Shown here piece by piece: positions 15,328-23,048 of a DNA stretch of 33,025 bases. Made by a program: the position numbers and the translations under genes. This DNA is from Candidatus Aminicenantota bacterium (GTDB lineage: Bacteria; Acidobacteriota; Aminicenantia; Aminicenantales; Aminicenantaceae), in contig JAGGYH010000097.1 of NCBI GenBank assembly GCA_021162615.1, positions 1-33,025 on the forward strand, written 5' to 3'. Below the pieces are notes generated by a model. The model was not told the DNA's origin and searched no databases. It was given only the letters and a program-made list of their open reading frames with translations. Within the stretch, counting starts at the first letter, position 1. Each line of letters opens with the position of its first letter.

Positions 15328-17691
15328 TTAATGGGTCCAGGCATATCCGATTTTAACAAAAAATGTTCGGTCTGTCTGGGTTATATCAAGGCTTGTCATC
15401 CCCAGATAATTGTCCGAATAGCCGATAAAAACAACAGTCTGGGGGTTGAGTTTATAAGAAAAGAGAAACTGTGTGAATACGGTCTGAGTTTTAGGAGAGA
15501 CCGGAAAAACATAAAGTTCAGGATTTCGAGTCACATCAAGATATTGAACAATCGCCCGTAAAAATGTGCGAACACTGAAGTTGTATACGAATTTTATTTG
15601 TGACAGATTGGCTGTAAAAATCTTATTCTGATCACAGGTGAGCCGCTGGAATGTATGCTGGAGATTTAGATTGACATGTTGACCTAAGCTGAATTCAACA
15701 AAAGGAAGAAGATTCAGTCCCATTGCCTGCCGGGCATTATTGTAATCTATTGAGTCCCCATACAGAGCGGTCATGTTTAAGCGCACTCCTCCAAACGGCT
15801 TTATTTCAGTGACAATTACTGCCTGGTTCAGGTCATAATATTCAGATAAATAGAGCTGCCTTGTGTTTTTATACTGCAAGAGCACGGTGGACTGTAAGGG
15901 GCCATTGTACTGTGTCTGAATGCCAATTTCCCTGTCCGTCATATCTCCCTCATGATTATAGATGACATTTCCCCGCATACTCAATAGTATGTTCGTAAAC
16001 CAGTCTCTGCCTTTTCCCCAAAATCTGTAGCCAAGAAATCCGGACCCGCCTCTTAGGTCCACTCTGGGGACATATCCGTAATCGGCCCGAAAATTTGGAT
16101 TAAGGTCATTATAGTTAAAAAAGTACAGCCAGTTTCTTCCAATACTTTGGAATTCAGCTGTGATGGCATCTCCGGATAAAGGAGCTTTTTTTTGGCTGAA
16201 TATGTTTGAGGTTTGTTCTGAGTAGTCGGTTTCGGAATGAAGGTACTGAAAGCTGATGCTTTTGGTCTGGGAAAGCCGGAAAAATCCGTCAAATCCCGCC
16301 ACATGATTGTAGTAGTCATCAGAAACGCGGCCAGTGTAAAGAACTCCGATATGAGATGTCTGTCCTACATCCCTGCGGAATCGAAAAACCCCGCTGGCTA
16401 CCTCCTGATCGATGGAAGCAGATGAAGAGCCTTGGTTAGAGGGAAAAAGGAGATTATTGACTCTATCAAAGGTTCCAAAAACACCGAAGGCATTTTTCCC
16501 GATTTTACCGGTCAGTTTGAGTCCCCCCATAGGGTCAGCTACAGTCCGCGTAAAAACAGCCTCAATGGGAGTCAGGAAAAAATCAGCTCCCTCCAGAAAA
16601 AAGGGCCTTTTTTCCGGATACCGGATGGCAAACCGCGTGTTGACTTCGAGTTCTCTGATATCCGCTTCTATTTGTGAAAAATCAGGATTGACAGCGGCGT
16701 TGAGCATCAAATTAGGGGTAATGCCCCACCTGGCTGTGATCCCCGGATTAGGATCGATGTCCCCGTTTCCCATAGGGCTTTCAGGATTTGCAGGAAAATC
16801 GTCTCTTTTGTCTGTCCGGATTGTGGTCAGGGTCGGGTCAAGTTCGATGTTGGCTCCCGGGGATATTCCCTGCATTCCTGTTATCTTATTGAACTGGCAG
16901 ATGATACAGGTGATGTCTCTTTCTCTGGGGTGGGATGTCATGCGGTGGCGGACACTTCTTGGGTAGGACCGCTCAATGCTGAATCCCCATGTCTGGACTT
17001 CTGAGGTCTTTGGGAAACGGAGCTGGTTGAATGGGATCGCTATCTCAACGGCCCATCCCCAATCTGTGATTTTGCATGCTGAGGCCCAAATAGCATCCCA
17101 GGAAAAATCTTCATATCCCTCTGATTCACTGAAGTTAGCATCAGCTTGGACTCCCAGCGGATTGGCGCGGAACTGAAAGCCCCGTCGTTCGTCATTAAAC
17201 GTGTCGATCATAAAGCTGATGTGGTCATCCTGGATAAACGTGTCCATGGAATCGCGGTCCATAAGATGGGCCCGAATTTTTGAAGGATCCGGGTCATAGC
17301 AGCGCACAGCTACATAGAAGTAATGATTGTCATAAGTTACCAGACAATCGGTATCCACTGGTGCGGGAATGTTGTCACCGGGAAGCCATTCATAGGGAAG
17401 CTTGATGACAACCGCATTCTTCCATGCGTTTTCATCCAAGCTGCCATCTATTTTTATCTCAGAAGCGGCTTTGGTTACCAAATAATCTCTGGTCTCCCTT
17501 TGTTTTTGGGGGTTTGTTTCGCCGGGGGAAGTTAGATTGAATGGGAAAATTTTGTTTGAATCCGCATATGAATGAGCAAAAACAAGAAAACAGCATGATA
17601 ATATTAAAGAGAACCTGGTTATTATTTTAATGATGAAACAGTTGTGTTTCCAAAATATTTTCGGATCATATTTGCTGTTATTGATAATCAT
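15328..17691 (-). CDS. DUF5916 protein with CBM9-like N-terminal domain
   Basis: 787 aa. A signal peptide (ending about AHSYADS) is followed by a carbohydrate-binding-family-9-like domain (KIDGSLDENAWKNAV, TYDNHYFYVAVRCYD, RGFQFRANPLGVQAD, WAVEIAIPFNQLRF) and then the long DUF5916 region (PDFSQIEADIRELEVNTRF, YPEKRPFFLEGADFF), which ends in many strand-like segments typical of an outer-membrane barrel. The ATG at 17691 has AGAAGGA nine bases upstream. A paralogue sits at 24439-26676. Members are abundant in Bacteroidota and Acidobacteriota; substrate is unknown, possibly a glycan or other polymer. It heads a minus-strand run with the decayed permease and the MEMO gene. Confidence 0.9.
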   Translation of the reverse strand: MIINNSKYDPKIFWKHNCFIIKIITRFSLILSCCFLVFAHSYADSNKIFPFNLTSPGETNPQKQRETRDYLVTKAASEIKIDGSLDENAWKNAVVIKLPYEWLPGDNIPAPVDTDCLVTYDNHYFYVAVRCYDPDPSKIRAHLMDRDSMDTFIQDDHISFMIDTFNDERRGFQFRANPLGVQADANFSESEGYEDFSWDAIWASACKITDWGWAVEIAIPFNQLRFPKTSEVQTWGFSIERSYPRSVRHRMTSHPRERDITCIICQFNKITGMQGISPGANIELDPTLTTIRTDKRDDFPANPESPMGNGDIDPNPGITARWGITPNLMLNAAVNPDFSQIEADIRELEVNTRFAIRYPEKRPFFLEGADFFLTPIEAVFTRTVADPMGGLKLTGKIGKNAFGVFGTFDRVNNLLFPSNQGSSSASIDQEVASGVFRFRRDVGQTSHIGVLYTGRVSDDYYNHVAGFDGFFRLSQTKSISFQYLHSETDYSEQTSNIFSQKKAPLSGDAITAEFQSIGRNWLYFFNYNDLNPNFRADYGYVPRVDLRGGSGFLGYRFWGKGRDWFTNILLSMRGNVIYNHEGDMTDREIGIQTQYNGPLQSTVLLQYKNTRQLYLSEYYDLNQAVIVTEIKPFGGVRLNMTALYGDSIDYNNARQAMGLNLLPFVEFSLGQHVNLNLQHTFQRLTCDQNKIFTANLSQIKFVYNFSVRTFLRAIVQYLDVTRNPELYVFPVSPKTQTVFTQFLFSYKLNPQTVVFIGYSDNYLGMTSLDITQTDRTFFVKIGYAWTH

Positions 17692-17987
17692 ATTATAAGT
17701 TCCTTCTTTTGATTGATTTGAATAATTGATTTATTAAAGCAAGGCATGATGAATTAGTTTTTGATTTGAAATATTATTATTCATCTTTTCGAAAAATAAC
17801 AAGCAAGAAGTGTGCCATGTTTTGGGTTATGGGCATTCATTGCTTTTCCGGGGGATTGAATCAGGAAATCTGTATCATTCCGAACATCAATTGTCCGATA
17901 ATGAACATTTTTGGTTCGGAATCCCTGCCGGGGGAAGAAGGCTTGCATTTTCTTGTTTCCTAAGGATAAAATAGTCAGGAACAACGT
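17692..17987. other. Intergenic region between DUF5916 gene and tRNA-Arg
   Basis: No convincing gene. The 65-codon + strand ORF at 17766 has no ribosome site or recognisable domain. A 9-bp perfect inverted repeat, ATTCCGAAC (17877-17885) and GTTCGGAAT (17914-17922), encloses 28 bases and is not followed by a T tract, so it may be an operator or chance. A tRNA promoter candidate lies at the right end. Confidence 0.5.
17943..17972 (+). promoter_or_regulatory. Possible promoter of tRNA-Arg
   Basis: TTGCAT (17943-17948), 18-base spacer, TAAAAT (17967-17972). The -10 box is good (5 of 6) and the -35 weak. The expected start would fall about nine bases before the tRNA. Confidence 0.4.
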
Positions 17988-18060
17988 GCGCCCGTAGCTC
18001 AGCGGATAGAGCGGTGGACTTCGAATCCAAAGGTCGGGGGTTCAAATCCCTCCGGGCGTG
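17988..18060 (+). tRNA. tRNA-Arg (anticodon UCG)
   Basis: The cloverleaf can be drawn by hand: acceptor GCGCCCG with CGGGCGT, D arm GCTC/GAGC, anticodon loop CTTCGAA giving UCG, variable AGGTC, T arm GGGGG-TTCAAAT-CCCTC, discriminator G. The 3' CCA is not encoded. Two weaknesses are a G1-U72 wobble and a G27-A43 mismatch at the top of the anticodon stem. It reads CGN arginine codons. No duplicate of its 3' end was noticed nearby, so there is no evidence for an integrated element here. Confidence 0.93.
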
Positions 18061-18066
18061 CTTTCT

Positions 18067-18093
18067 CTAACTTCTTATAAATAGGGGAGTTAG
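18067..18093 (+). terminator. Possible terminator after tRNA-Arg
   Basis: CTAACTTC (18067-18074) can pair with GGAGTTAG (18086-18093) through eight pairs including one G-U, with an 11-base loop. The downstream TGATATTTT is only a weak T tract. Confidence 0.35.
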
Positions 18094-18333
18094 TGATATT
18101 TTGGGGAAGATGTCTTTTTCCTCTTTCTTCTCTCATTGTATCAGCCAGTATAGAGTTTAACACATGCAAATATGTCACAAAATTCACTCATTTTAGTAGC
18201 TTTTTGCTTGGTCTGCTGATAAGAGGTCAACTGATTTTCTTTTCAATGTTTCTGTCAAGTGAAGATATCTTTGAGTTATTGCGATTGAGTTATGACCCAT
18301 TTAAGGACAGGAATATCAATCGCTTCTGTCGAA

Positions 18334-18603
18334 GTGAAACGGGCCGAGGTCGAGCCTGGGCATCCGATGATTCTGATCGTTCGGCAGTGTGAACTTCTGA
18401 ATTTACCGCGGTCATCGTTTTATTGCGGTTCTTGCGGCGGGGACGGATACAACCTGCTGCCCATGCGTTTGATCGATGAAGACTTCACGAGACATCCGTT
18501 CTGCGGGGAAGGCCTGGATCACGGCTTCGTATTCCTGACCGTGGTCATGGACCGGCTTTCTCGCTATGTTCTCTCTTTGAGGTTGTGGTTTAACATGGAC
18601 CGC
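18334..18603 (+). mobile_element. Internally deleted IS3-family transposase (OrfB) remnant
   Basis: The + strand ORF 18292-18624 reads VEPGHPMILIVRQCELLNLP-RSSFY then LLPMRLIDEDFTRHPF, the familiar start of IS3-group OrfB (RQCELLGLxRSSYYY ... RLIDEQYTRHPFYG). Straight after CGE it jumps to HGFVFLTVVMDRLSRYVLSL and FNMD, which in intact transposases lies deep in the rve/DDE domain (GFVYLTAVMDWxSRYVLSWRLSNTMD). Roughly the middle third is missing, as are everything after NMD and the D-D-E residues. No terminal inverted repeats were found. The remnant is antisense to, and overlaps, the 3' end of the serine hydrolase gene. Confidence 0.8.
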
Positions 18604-19752
18604 CGGCAGTATATATCCGTATAGGAACTCAAAAATTCTTCTCTTTTGTTCTTCCGACTGTGTGTCCGCGTTGACCGCCACGACCATGTCATGTTCAGGC
18701 ACGATAAAGATATATTGACCCTTTGCTCCCCTGGCTGCATAGATATATTGTTGTTCGTCTCCCTGCGGATCCGGCCTTTGAATCCACCAGAGATATCCGT
18801 ATCCCACGATATCCTGACCTGTGTTTCCAAAATCGACGTGCATTTCAAAGGATTCTCGAATCCAGTCTTCCGGCACAACCTGTTCCCCTTCCCACTTTCC
18901 TTTATTCAGATAGAGTAATCCGAAACGCGCCATATCCCGTGTTCTGAGAGCCAGGCCGCCGCCTGTATGGGGGTGTCCTTCCTGATTTTTAACCCAGAAT
19001 TTCTTTTCAATTCCTAGAGATTTAAAGAGAGTTTGTTCCGCGTATACATCTGCGTGCATTCCGGTGCGGCTTTTCAAGATTGCGGAAAGCAGAATCACTC
19101 CGCCGCTGTCATAGTTGAAATTCTTTCCCGGTTCGCCGGCCATAGGACGATTCAGATAGAATTTGTCCCAGCCCGTGGGTGTCCGGTTCAATCGATGATG
19201 AGGGGAATCCTGCCCATTTTCATGATAATCGACTCCGCTCCTCATGGTCAGGAGATCTTTCAAGCGTATGGAGGCTTTGCGTTCATCCATGTGAGCAATA
19301 TCTTTCATGTCGGGAAAAAAATCGAGGATTTTCTCGTCCACACCCTTGATGTCTCCTCGGGCAATAGCTATTCCGATCAAGGCGGAAGTAAAGCTCTTGG
19401 TCACAGACTGTAGGATATGAAGGCGCTCTCCATTCCAATTGTTGAAATACTCCTCTACGACCAAACAGCCATGGCGGACAACCAGGAGGCTTTGAATCCG
19501 GGGATAGCGTTGTCCCTTACGTATCAGGTCGACCAGTTCAGCCAACTTCCCCGAATCAAGTCCCTGCTCCGCCGGAGAAGATATTTTCCATTGGAACGAG
19601 GATGAGTTAGGTCGCGCGGGAGAGCTTGTCGCTAATTCCCGGCCGCCTATGAAGCAGGCCATGGCGACGGACAGACCGAGGACGTGGAGCAAGGAATAAA
19701 CGGACTGCTTTCGCAGATGACGAAAAGCCATTCTGACGTGGGTTTTAAACAT
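18412..19752 (-). CDS. Chimeric serine hydrolase (beta-lactamase family) with permease-derived N-terminus
   Basis: 446 aa in three parts. Residues 1-36 (MFKTHVRMAFRHLRKQSVYS, LGLSVAMACFIGG) are the N-terminus and first helix of an FtsX-type permease. Residues about 55-385 form a class C beta-lactamase/6-aminohexanoate-hydrolase-like domain with S116-V-T-K119, Y214 in NYDSGG, a later GAKGQYIF motif and the typical end IFEFLYGYILPAV. Residues 386-446 are read from the antisense strand of the IS3 remnant and match nothing in the family. GGAGGC lies five bases before the ATG, so the frame is translatable. The permease helix could act as a signal anchor, leaving the hydrolase in the periplasm. Likely an esterase or amidase; antibiotic hydrolysis should not be assumed. 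The region appears richer in G+C than its neighbours. Confidence 0.85.
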   Translation of the reverse strand: MFKTHVRMAFRHLRKQSVYSLLHVLGLSVAMACFIGGRELATSSPARPNSSSFQWKISSPAEQGLDSGKLAELVDLIRKGQRYPRIQSLLVVRHGCLVVEEYFNNWNGERLHILQSVTKSFTSALIGIAIARGDIKGVDEKILDFFPDMKDIAHMDERKASIRLKDLLTMRSGVDYHENGQDSPHHRLNRTPTGWDKFYLNRPMAGEPGKNFNYDSGGVILLSAILKSRTGMHADVYAEQTLFKSLGIEKKFWVKNQEGHPHTGGGLALRTRDMARFGLLYLNKGKWEGEQVVPEDWIRESFEMHVDFGNTGQDIVGYGYLWWIQRPDPQGDEQQYIYAARGAKGQYIFIVPEHDMVVAVNADTQSEEQKRRIFEFLYGYILPAVHVKPQPQRENIARKPVHDHGQEYEAVIQAFPAERMSREVFIDQTHGQQVVSVPAARTAIKR

Positions 19753-20214
19753 GATTAGCCTCCGGAGCGAAGCTGAATGACACGCCTTGTCCGCGCCGTG
19801 CAGCTTTTTATTGTAATGATGGGATATTCGTTTTTCTGTTGGTGTTTATTTTTACTTGATTTAATCAAATTCACATCCTTTAAGTAACTTTACCACCCAT
19901 CATACATATGAGACTTGGGTCAAGTCAACAAGTGATCCACAGAAAAGAGAGAATATCAGAAAATCAGCAGGCTGAATATCCCTGAAGACGATAAAAAAAA
20001 TATAAAAAGAAAAATAAAAACCAGATTTTTGTTCTCTTTATTGTTGTCTTTCATAAAAATCGGATCCGTATATCATCAACGAGAAATTTATGAGTTGTTT
20101 AATATCAAAATCATGAAAAGCGGGACTTCTGAAAAAAGAAATTGAAATAAAAAAAGATAAGGAATAACATAAACAGCATGAAAACATTCAAACAGTTATA
20201 GAAAAAGAGGAAAA
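19753..20214. other. Intergenic region, about 460 bases
   Basis: AT-rich, especially to the right, with no credible ORF or RNA gene. It contains a perfect palindrome TTGATTTAATCAA at 19856-19868, upstream of the chimeric hydrolase gene, and a promoter candidate for the lipoprotein at 20142-20170. Nothing else stands out. Confidence 0.6.
20142..20170 (+). promoter_or_regulatory. Sigma70-like promoter for the FxLYD lipoprotein
   Basis: TTGAAA (20142-20147), 17-base spacer, TAACAT (20165-20170). The start codon is at 20215. Confidence 0.45.
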
Positions 20215-20583
20215 ATGAAAAAAACAGCTCTAGTATTGATTTGTCTCATAATACTCAGTGGCAGCTGCAATATCTTTAACAAAGAAGCCCACTGTCTCAT
20301 TGTAGGAGAAATCACTATGCAGCAAGATACTTCTGGAAATGCTGAATTTCTTGGAGAAATAAAAAATGATGGGGATGAAAAAGCATTAAATGTAAAGATT
20401 ACATTCACAATCAAAGATTCTGGGGAGAACGTCCTTGATACGGCCTTCACTTATATCGATTCTAATGATTTGGATCCTGGACAAACAAGCAGCTTTGATT
20501 GTTTATCGAATGCTCCGTATTCTCAAGTTTCTTCGTATGAATATGAAATTAAATGGAATGAGTCAGCTACGGCTCTTTTTTAA
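20215..20583 (+). CDS. Small FxLYD-like lipoprotein
   Basis: 122 aa. Lipoprotein signal with lipobox SGSC (C18). The mature part, VGEITMQQDTSGNAEFLGEI then NDGDEKALNVKITFTIKDSG and DPGQTSSFDC, matches the general layout of FxLYD domains, a single immunoglobulin-like beta sandwich usually displayed on the envelope. AGAGGA precedes the ATG. Its last 17 bases overlap the 3' end of the convergent erythromycin-esterase-family gene, so the two cannot be transcribed fully without antisense overlap. No enzymatic role expected. Confidence 0.75.
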   Translation: MKKTALVLICLIILSGSCNIFNKEAHCLIVGEITMQQDTSGNAEFLGEIKNDGDEKALNVKITFTIKDSGENVLDTAFTYIDSNDLDPGQTSSFDCLSNAPYSQVSSYEYEIKWNESATALF

Positions 20584-21943
20584 TTAGGGTTATGGGTCGA
20601 GTGTCAGAGAAGTAAAATATCATGTCGTAAGCTGTGGCTAAATTAATGATCCTGTCCTCTGCAAAATGTATTTCCGGATAAGTGGCGCTGTAAAAATCTC
20701 CCACTCCAAAAAAAGGCCTTTCTTTATTTATATACGTATATAAATTTCCTGTTCTTGATATTCCTTTGATGTCGAGGATAAAATTCTTATAATCAGCCTG
20801 ACAGAAAAGATAGTTTACAGAGTTTTCAGGGGAAAAGATATTTAATTTCCATATAATGGGATTGGTGTCTTCACCAAAATAATCCTCTGTGACGGCAACA
20901 AACTGGCCTTCTGTGAATCCCGTTCCGATGACCAGATATTTATCTCCCAGCTTTTCTCTGAGATATCTTCCCATAGCAGGGCTTCCGTCTCTTGCATAGT
21001 GGGGATCATTGGCCACATGGGCGTTATGGGCCCAGACAGCTACTTTGGCTTCGTTCCCAACGATTTCTTTAAGCCATAAGACATGTTTAGCCATATGACT
21101 GTCTCTTAAGGATTTATTCTTATACATCCAGTAACGGTTTTCATGGGAGAGAATATGAGATTCGATGTTGTGCAGTAAAAGGTCTCTCTCCATCTTATCT
21201 TCCCCTGAATTGGAATGGTTAGAGAAAAACACCAGGGTCTTGTCTTTTAATGAAATCAGTAAATTTTCTATTTGCTGGAATTCTTCTTGTTTTAATTTTT
21301 GGTGATCTATCTTTCCCCATTTGGACAACGTATCCAGAATTTCAGAAACAAATTCATATAAATCTTTGTCATATTGAAAAAAGTGCTGGCTGAGTTCGTC
21401 GAGATACCAGATATCGATTTGGCTGTCTATTCCTATGAAATGAATCATATCTTCCTTTTGAAGGCTTGAGTTGTATTCCCGCATCCATTCGATCAATCCT
21501 CTGAATTCCTTATTTCGATGGATCCAGTGCAGACCGGAAAGGATGGAATCCAAGTCTCCCTTCCTTGAAGTAATATAGTTCTCAATCTCTAAAGATCTTT
21601 GAAACCGAAATCCGTATTCAAAACCAAGAGCTCTGCAGTTATGATTTTCTACGAGGTATTTGAAGATCCGCTGCTTTAGCTCGAAGAATTCTTTGACTCC
21701 ATGAGAGTCTTCGCCGAGACCTATGATTTGGGCGTTTTCAAAATAACTATCAAACTTGCGAAAGACCTCATCCTTGTATTGCAATGGAGAGACACTCGGA
21801 AGTTGGGTAATATTTTTATTTAATTCCTGAAGTGCCGTGATGTCTTTGTCCTGGGAATGATCACAGGAGGAAAAGAGAAAAACCAAAGTGATTACAGGCA
21901 GAATAGATAAAAAGAGGACCGGTTTTCTTGTGTTCTTAAGCAT
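20567..21943 (-). CDS. Erythromycin-esterase-family lipoprotein
   Basis: 458 aa, with lipobox FSSC giving C27 as the lipid site. The family signature is present: IIGLGEDSHGVKEFFELK with E78, H81 and E85-region acidic residues, then GFEYGF, FIGIDSQ and VAVWAHNAHVAND, corresponding to the His/Glu active-site residues of Ere-type hydrolases. Most environmental members are not macrolide esterases, and the lipoprotein signal argues against classic cytoplasmic EreA/EreB. A hydrolase acting on an unknown ester in the periplasm is the safest reading. It is convergent with, and overlaps by 17 bases, the FxLYD lipoprotein gene. Confidence 0.85.
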   Translation of the reverse strand: MLKNTRKPVLFLSILPVITLVFLFSSCDHSQDKDITALQELNKNITQLPSVSPLQYKDEVFRKFDSYFENAQIIGLGEDSHGVKEFFELKQRIFKYLVENHNCRALGFEYGFRFQRSLEIENYITSRKGDLDSILSGLHWIHRNKEFRGLIEWMREYNSSLQKEDMIHFIGIDSQIDIWYLDELSQHFFQYDKDLYEFVSEILDTLSKWGKIDHQKLKQEEFQQIENLLISLKDKTLVFFSNHSNSGEDKMERDLLLHNIESHILSHENRYWMYKNKSLRDSHMAKHVLWLKEIVGNEAKVAVWAHNAHVANDPHYARDGSPAMGRYLREKLGDKYLVIGTGFTEGQFVAVTEDYFGEDTNPIIWKLNIFSPENSVNYLFCQADYKNFILDIKGISRTGNLYTYINKERPFFGVGDFYSATYPEIHFAEDRIINLATAYDMIFYFSDTRPITLIKKEP

Positions 21944-21985
21944 TCTATCATGACCTTTCTTTTTCGTATTATGGTTTTATGGACA

Positions 21986-22014
21986 TTTATAAAGAGAATT
22001 TATTTAAAAACCAA
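21986..22014 (-). promoter_or_regulatory. Possible promoter for the erythromycin-esterase-family gene
   Basis: On the minus strand, TTGGTT (22009-22014), 17-base spacer, TATAAA (21986-21991). The -10 box is good and the -35 partial. Confidence 0.35.
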
Positions 22015-22092
22015 CGAGCATTTGGGAATAATACTTTTTTGAAAAGACCCAGTCAATAAAAAGAAGAAGAAATAAGCGAATCGAACTATATC

Positions 22093-22121
22093 TTGACCTT
22101 TAAAACACGTGGAATTAATAT
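22093..22121 (+). promoter_or_regulatory. Sigma70-like promoter for the ferritin-like gene
   Basis: TTGACC (22093-22098), 17-base spacer, TAATAT (22116-22121), 39 bases before the TTG start at 22161. Confidence 0.5.
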
Positions 22122-22160
22122 GAAAAATGCGAGAAAAATAAATAACGGGGAGGGAAAGAA

Positions 22161-23009
22161 TTGAAAAATAAAGAATTAATCACAATGTTGAATAGGGACC
22201 TGCGGGATGAACATGCCGCAGTGGTACGCTACCTTATCCACAGTTATCTGGAAGGGGAGGATACGGCTTTAGGTGCCAAGCTTCTATCAAGGACCAGGGA
22301 AGAGATGTGGCACATGCATTGGCTGGGAATGATCATCGCTCAGAAGGGAGGAGAGCCGGATATGACACCAGCTGCGTATCCTCATGACCCGACAAGCCGG
22401 GCTGCCATATTTAAATCTTATGTGGCCTATGAGAAAAAGCTGATTCCTCACTACAACCGGGAAGCGGATAAAGTGAATGATCCCCATATCAAAAGAGTTC
22501 TGCGAAGAGAGGCATGGGAATCAGGCATGCATGCTGCTAAGTTCCAGAAGATTCTGGATAAACTTTCTCCAGAAGAGGCTGAAGGACTGCCAGGGGGAGA
22601 GAATGAACTTCCGGGGGAATTTGTGAACAAGCTTCAAAAGGCTGTGGCTGGAAAATACACCCAGATGCTCCAGCACATAAGGGATTCCTGGGTTTTTCAG
22701 AAAGAGGCAGCAAAAGCATGGCAGATCATGGATTTTTCAATGACACAGATGAAACAGCTGGCCCATTTGGCAGAAGACGTGGCTGAAAATGGGATGCCCC
22801 CCAGATTTGAACTGGGAGAGATAGAAAAGAATACTTCCATTGGCCTGGCTCTGGAAAGAGCTGTTCAGCAGTTGAGAAAATCCAGGGAAAGACATATTGA
22901 GCTCACCAAGGATCCGGAAGCTCAAAAGCATAAAGGTTTCATGGCCAACCTGGATCTGACATTAAAGCAGGAACAGTATGAACAGGAAGAGATAGAGGAT
23001 TTGAAGTGA
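22161..23009 (+). CDS. Ferritin-like domain protein with two helical halves
   Basis: 282 aa, starting at TTG after GGGGAGGGA, with no nearby ATG in frame. The first half (about 5-135) has ferritin-like helices with likely ligands E17 in LRDEHAA, E48 and H51 in REEMWHMHW, then REAWESGMHAAKF. The second half (about 155-240) repeats the helical style (VAGKYTQMLQHIRDSW, MTQMKQLAHLAEDVAENG) but has fewer obvious acidic ligands, so it may be structural. A Lys/Glu-rich helix ends the protein. No signal peptide, so cytoplasmic. Iron or other diiron chemistry is likely, but storage cage, oxidase or stress function cannot be told apart. It is convergent with the VWFA-related gene, 39 bases away. Confidence 0.8.
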   Translation: MKNKELITMLNRDLRDEHAAVVRYLIHSYLEGEDTALGAKLLSRTREEMWHMHWLGMIIAQKGGEPDMTPAAYPHDPTSRAAIFKSYVAYEKKLIPHYNREADKVNDPHIKRVLRREAWESGMHAAKFQKILDKLSPEEAEGLPGGENELPGEFVNKLQKAVAGKYTQMLQHIRDSWVFQKEAAKAWQIMDFSMTQMKQLAHLAEDVAENGMPPRFELGEIEKNTSIGLALERAVQQLRKSRERHIELTKDPEAQKHKGFMANLDLTLKQEQYEQEEIEDLK

Positions 23010-23048
23010 TTTGGGAAGCCTGATTTTTTCTTTTTTGATTAAGGTGTG

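Noticed and set aside
17766-17963. 65-aa + strand ORF
   Set aside because: No ribosome site, odd composition and no recognisable motif; probably chance in AT-rich DNA.
17999-18187. Minus-strand ORF containing EGFEPPTFGFEVHRS
   Set aside because: This is the well-known spurious translation of the complement of a tRNA gene; it covers tRNA-Arg at 17988-18060.
17988-20214. tRNA-associated genomic island
   Set aside because: No integrase and no repeated tRNA 3' end were seen; only an IS3 remnant is present.
18412-21943. Antibiotic-resistance reading of the serine hydrolase (beta-lactamase family) and the erythromycin-esterase-family gene
   Set aside because: Both families are dominated by non-resistance hydrolases, and there is no resistance context, integron or intact mobile element.
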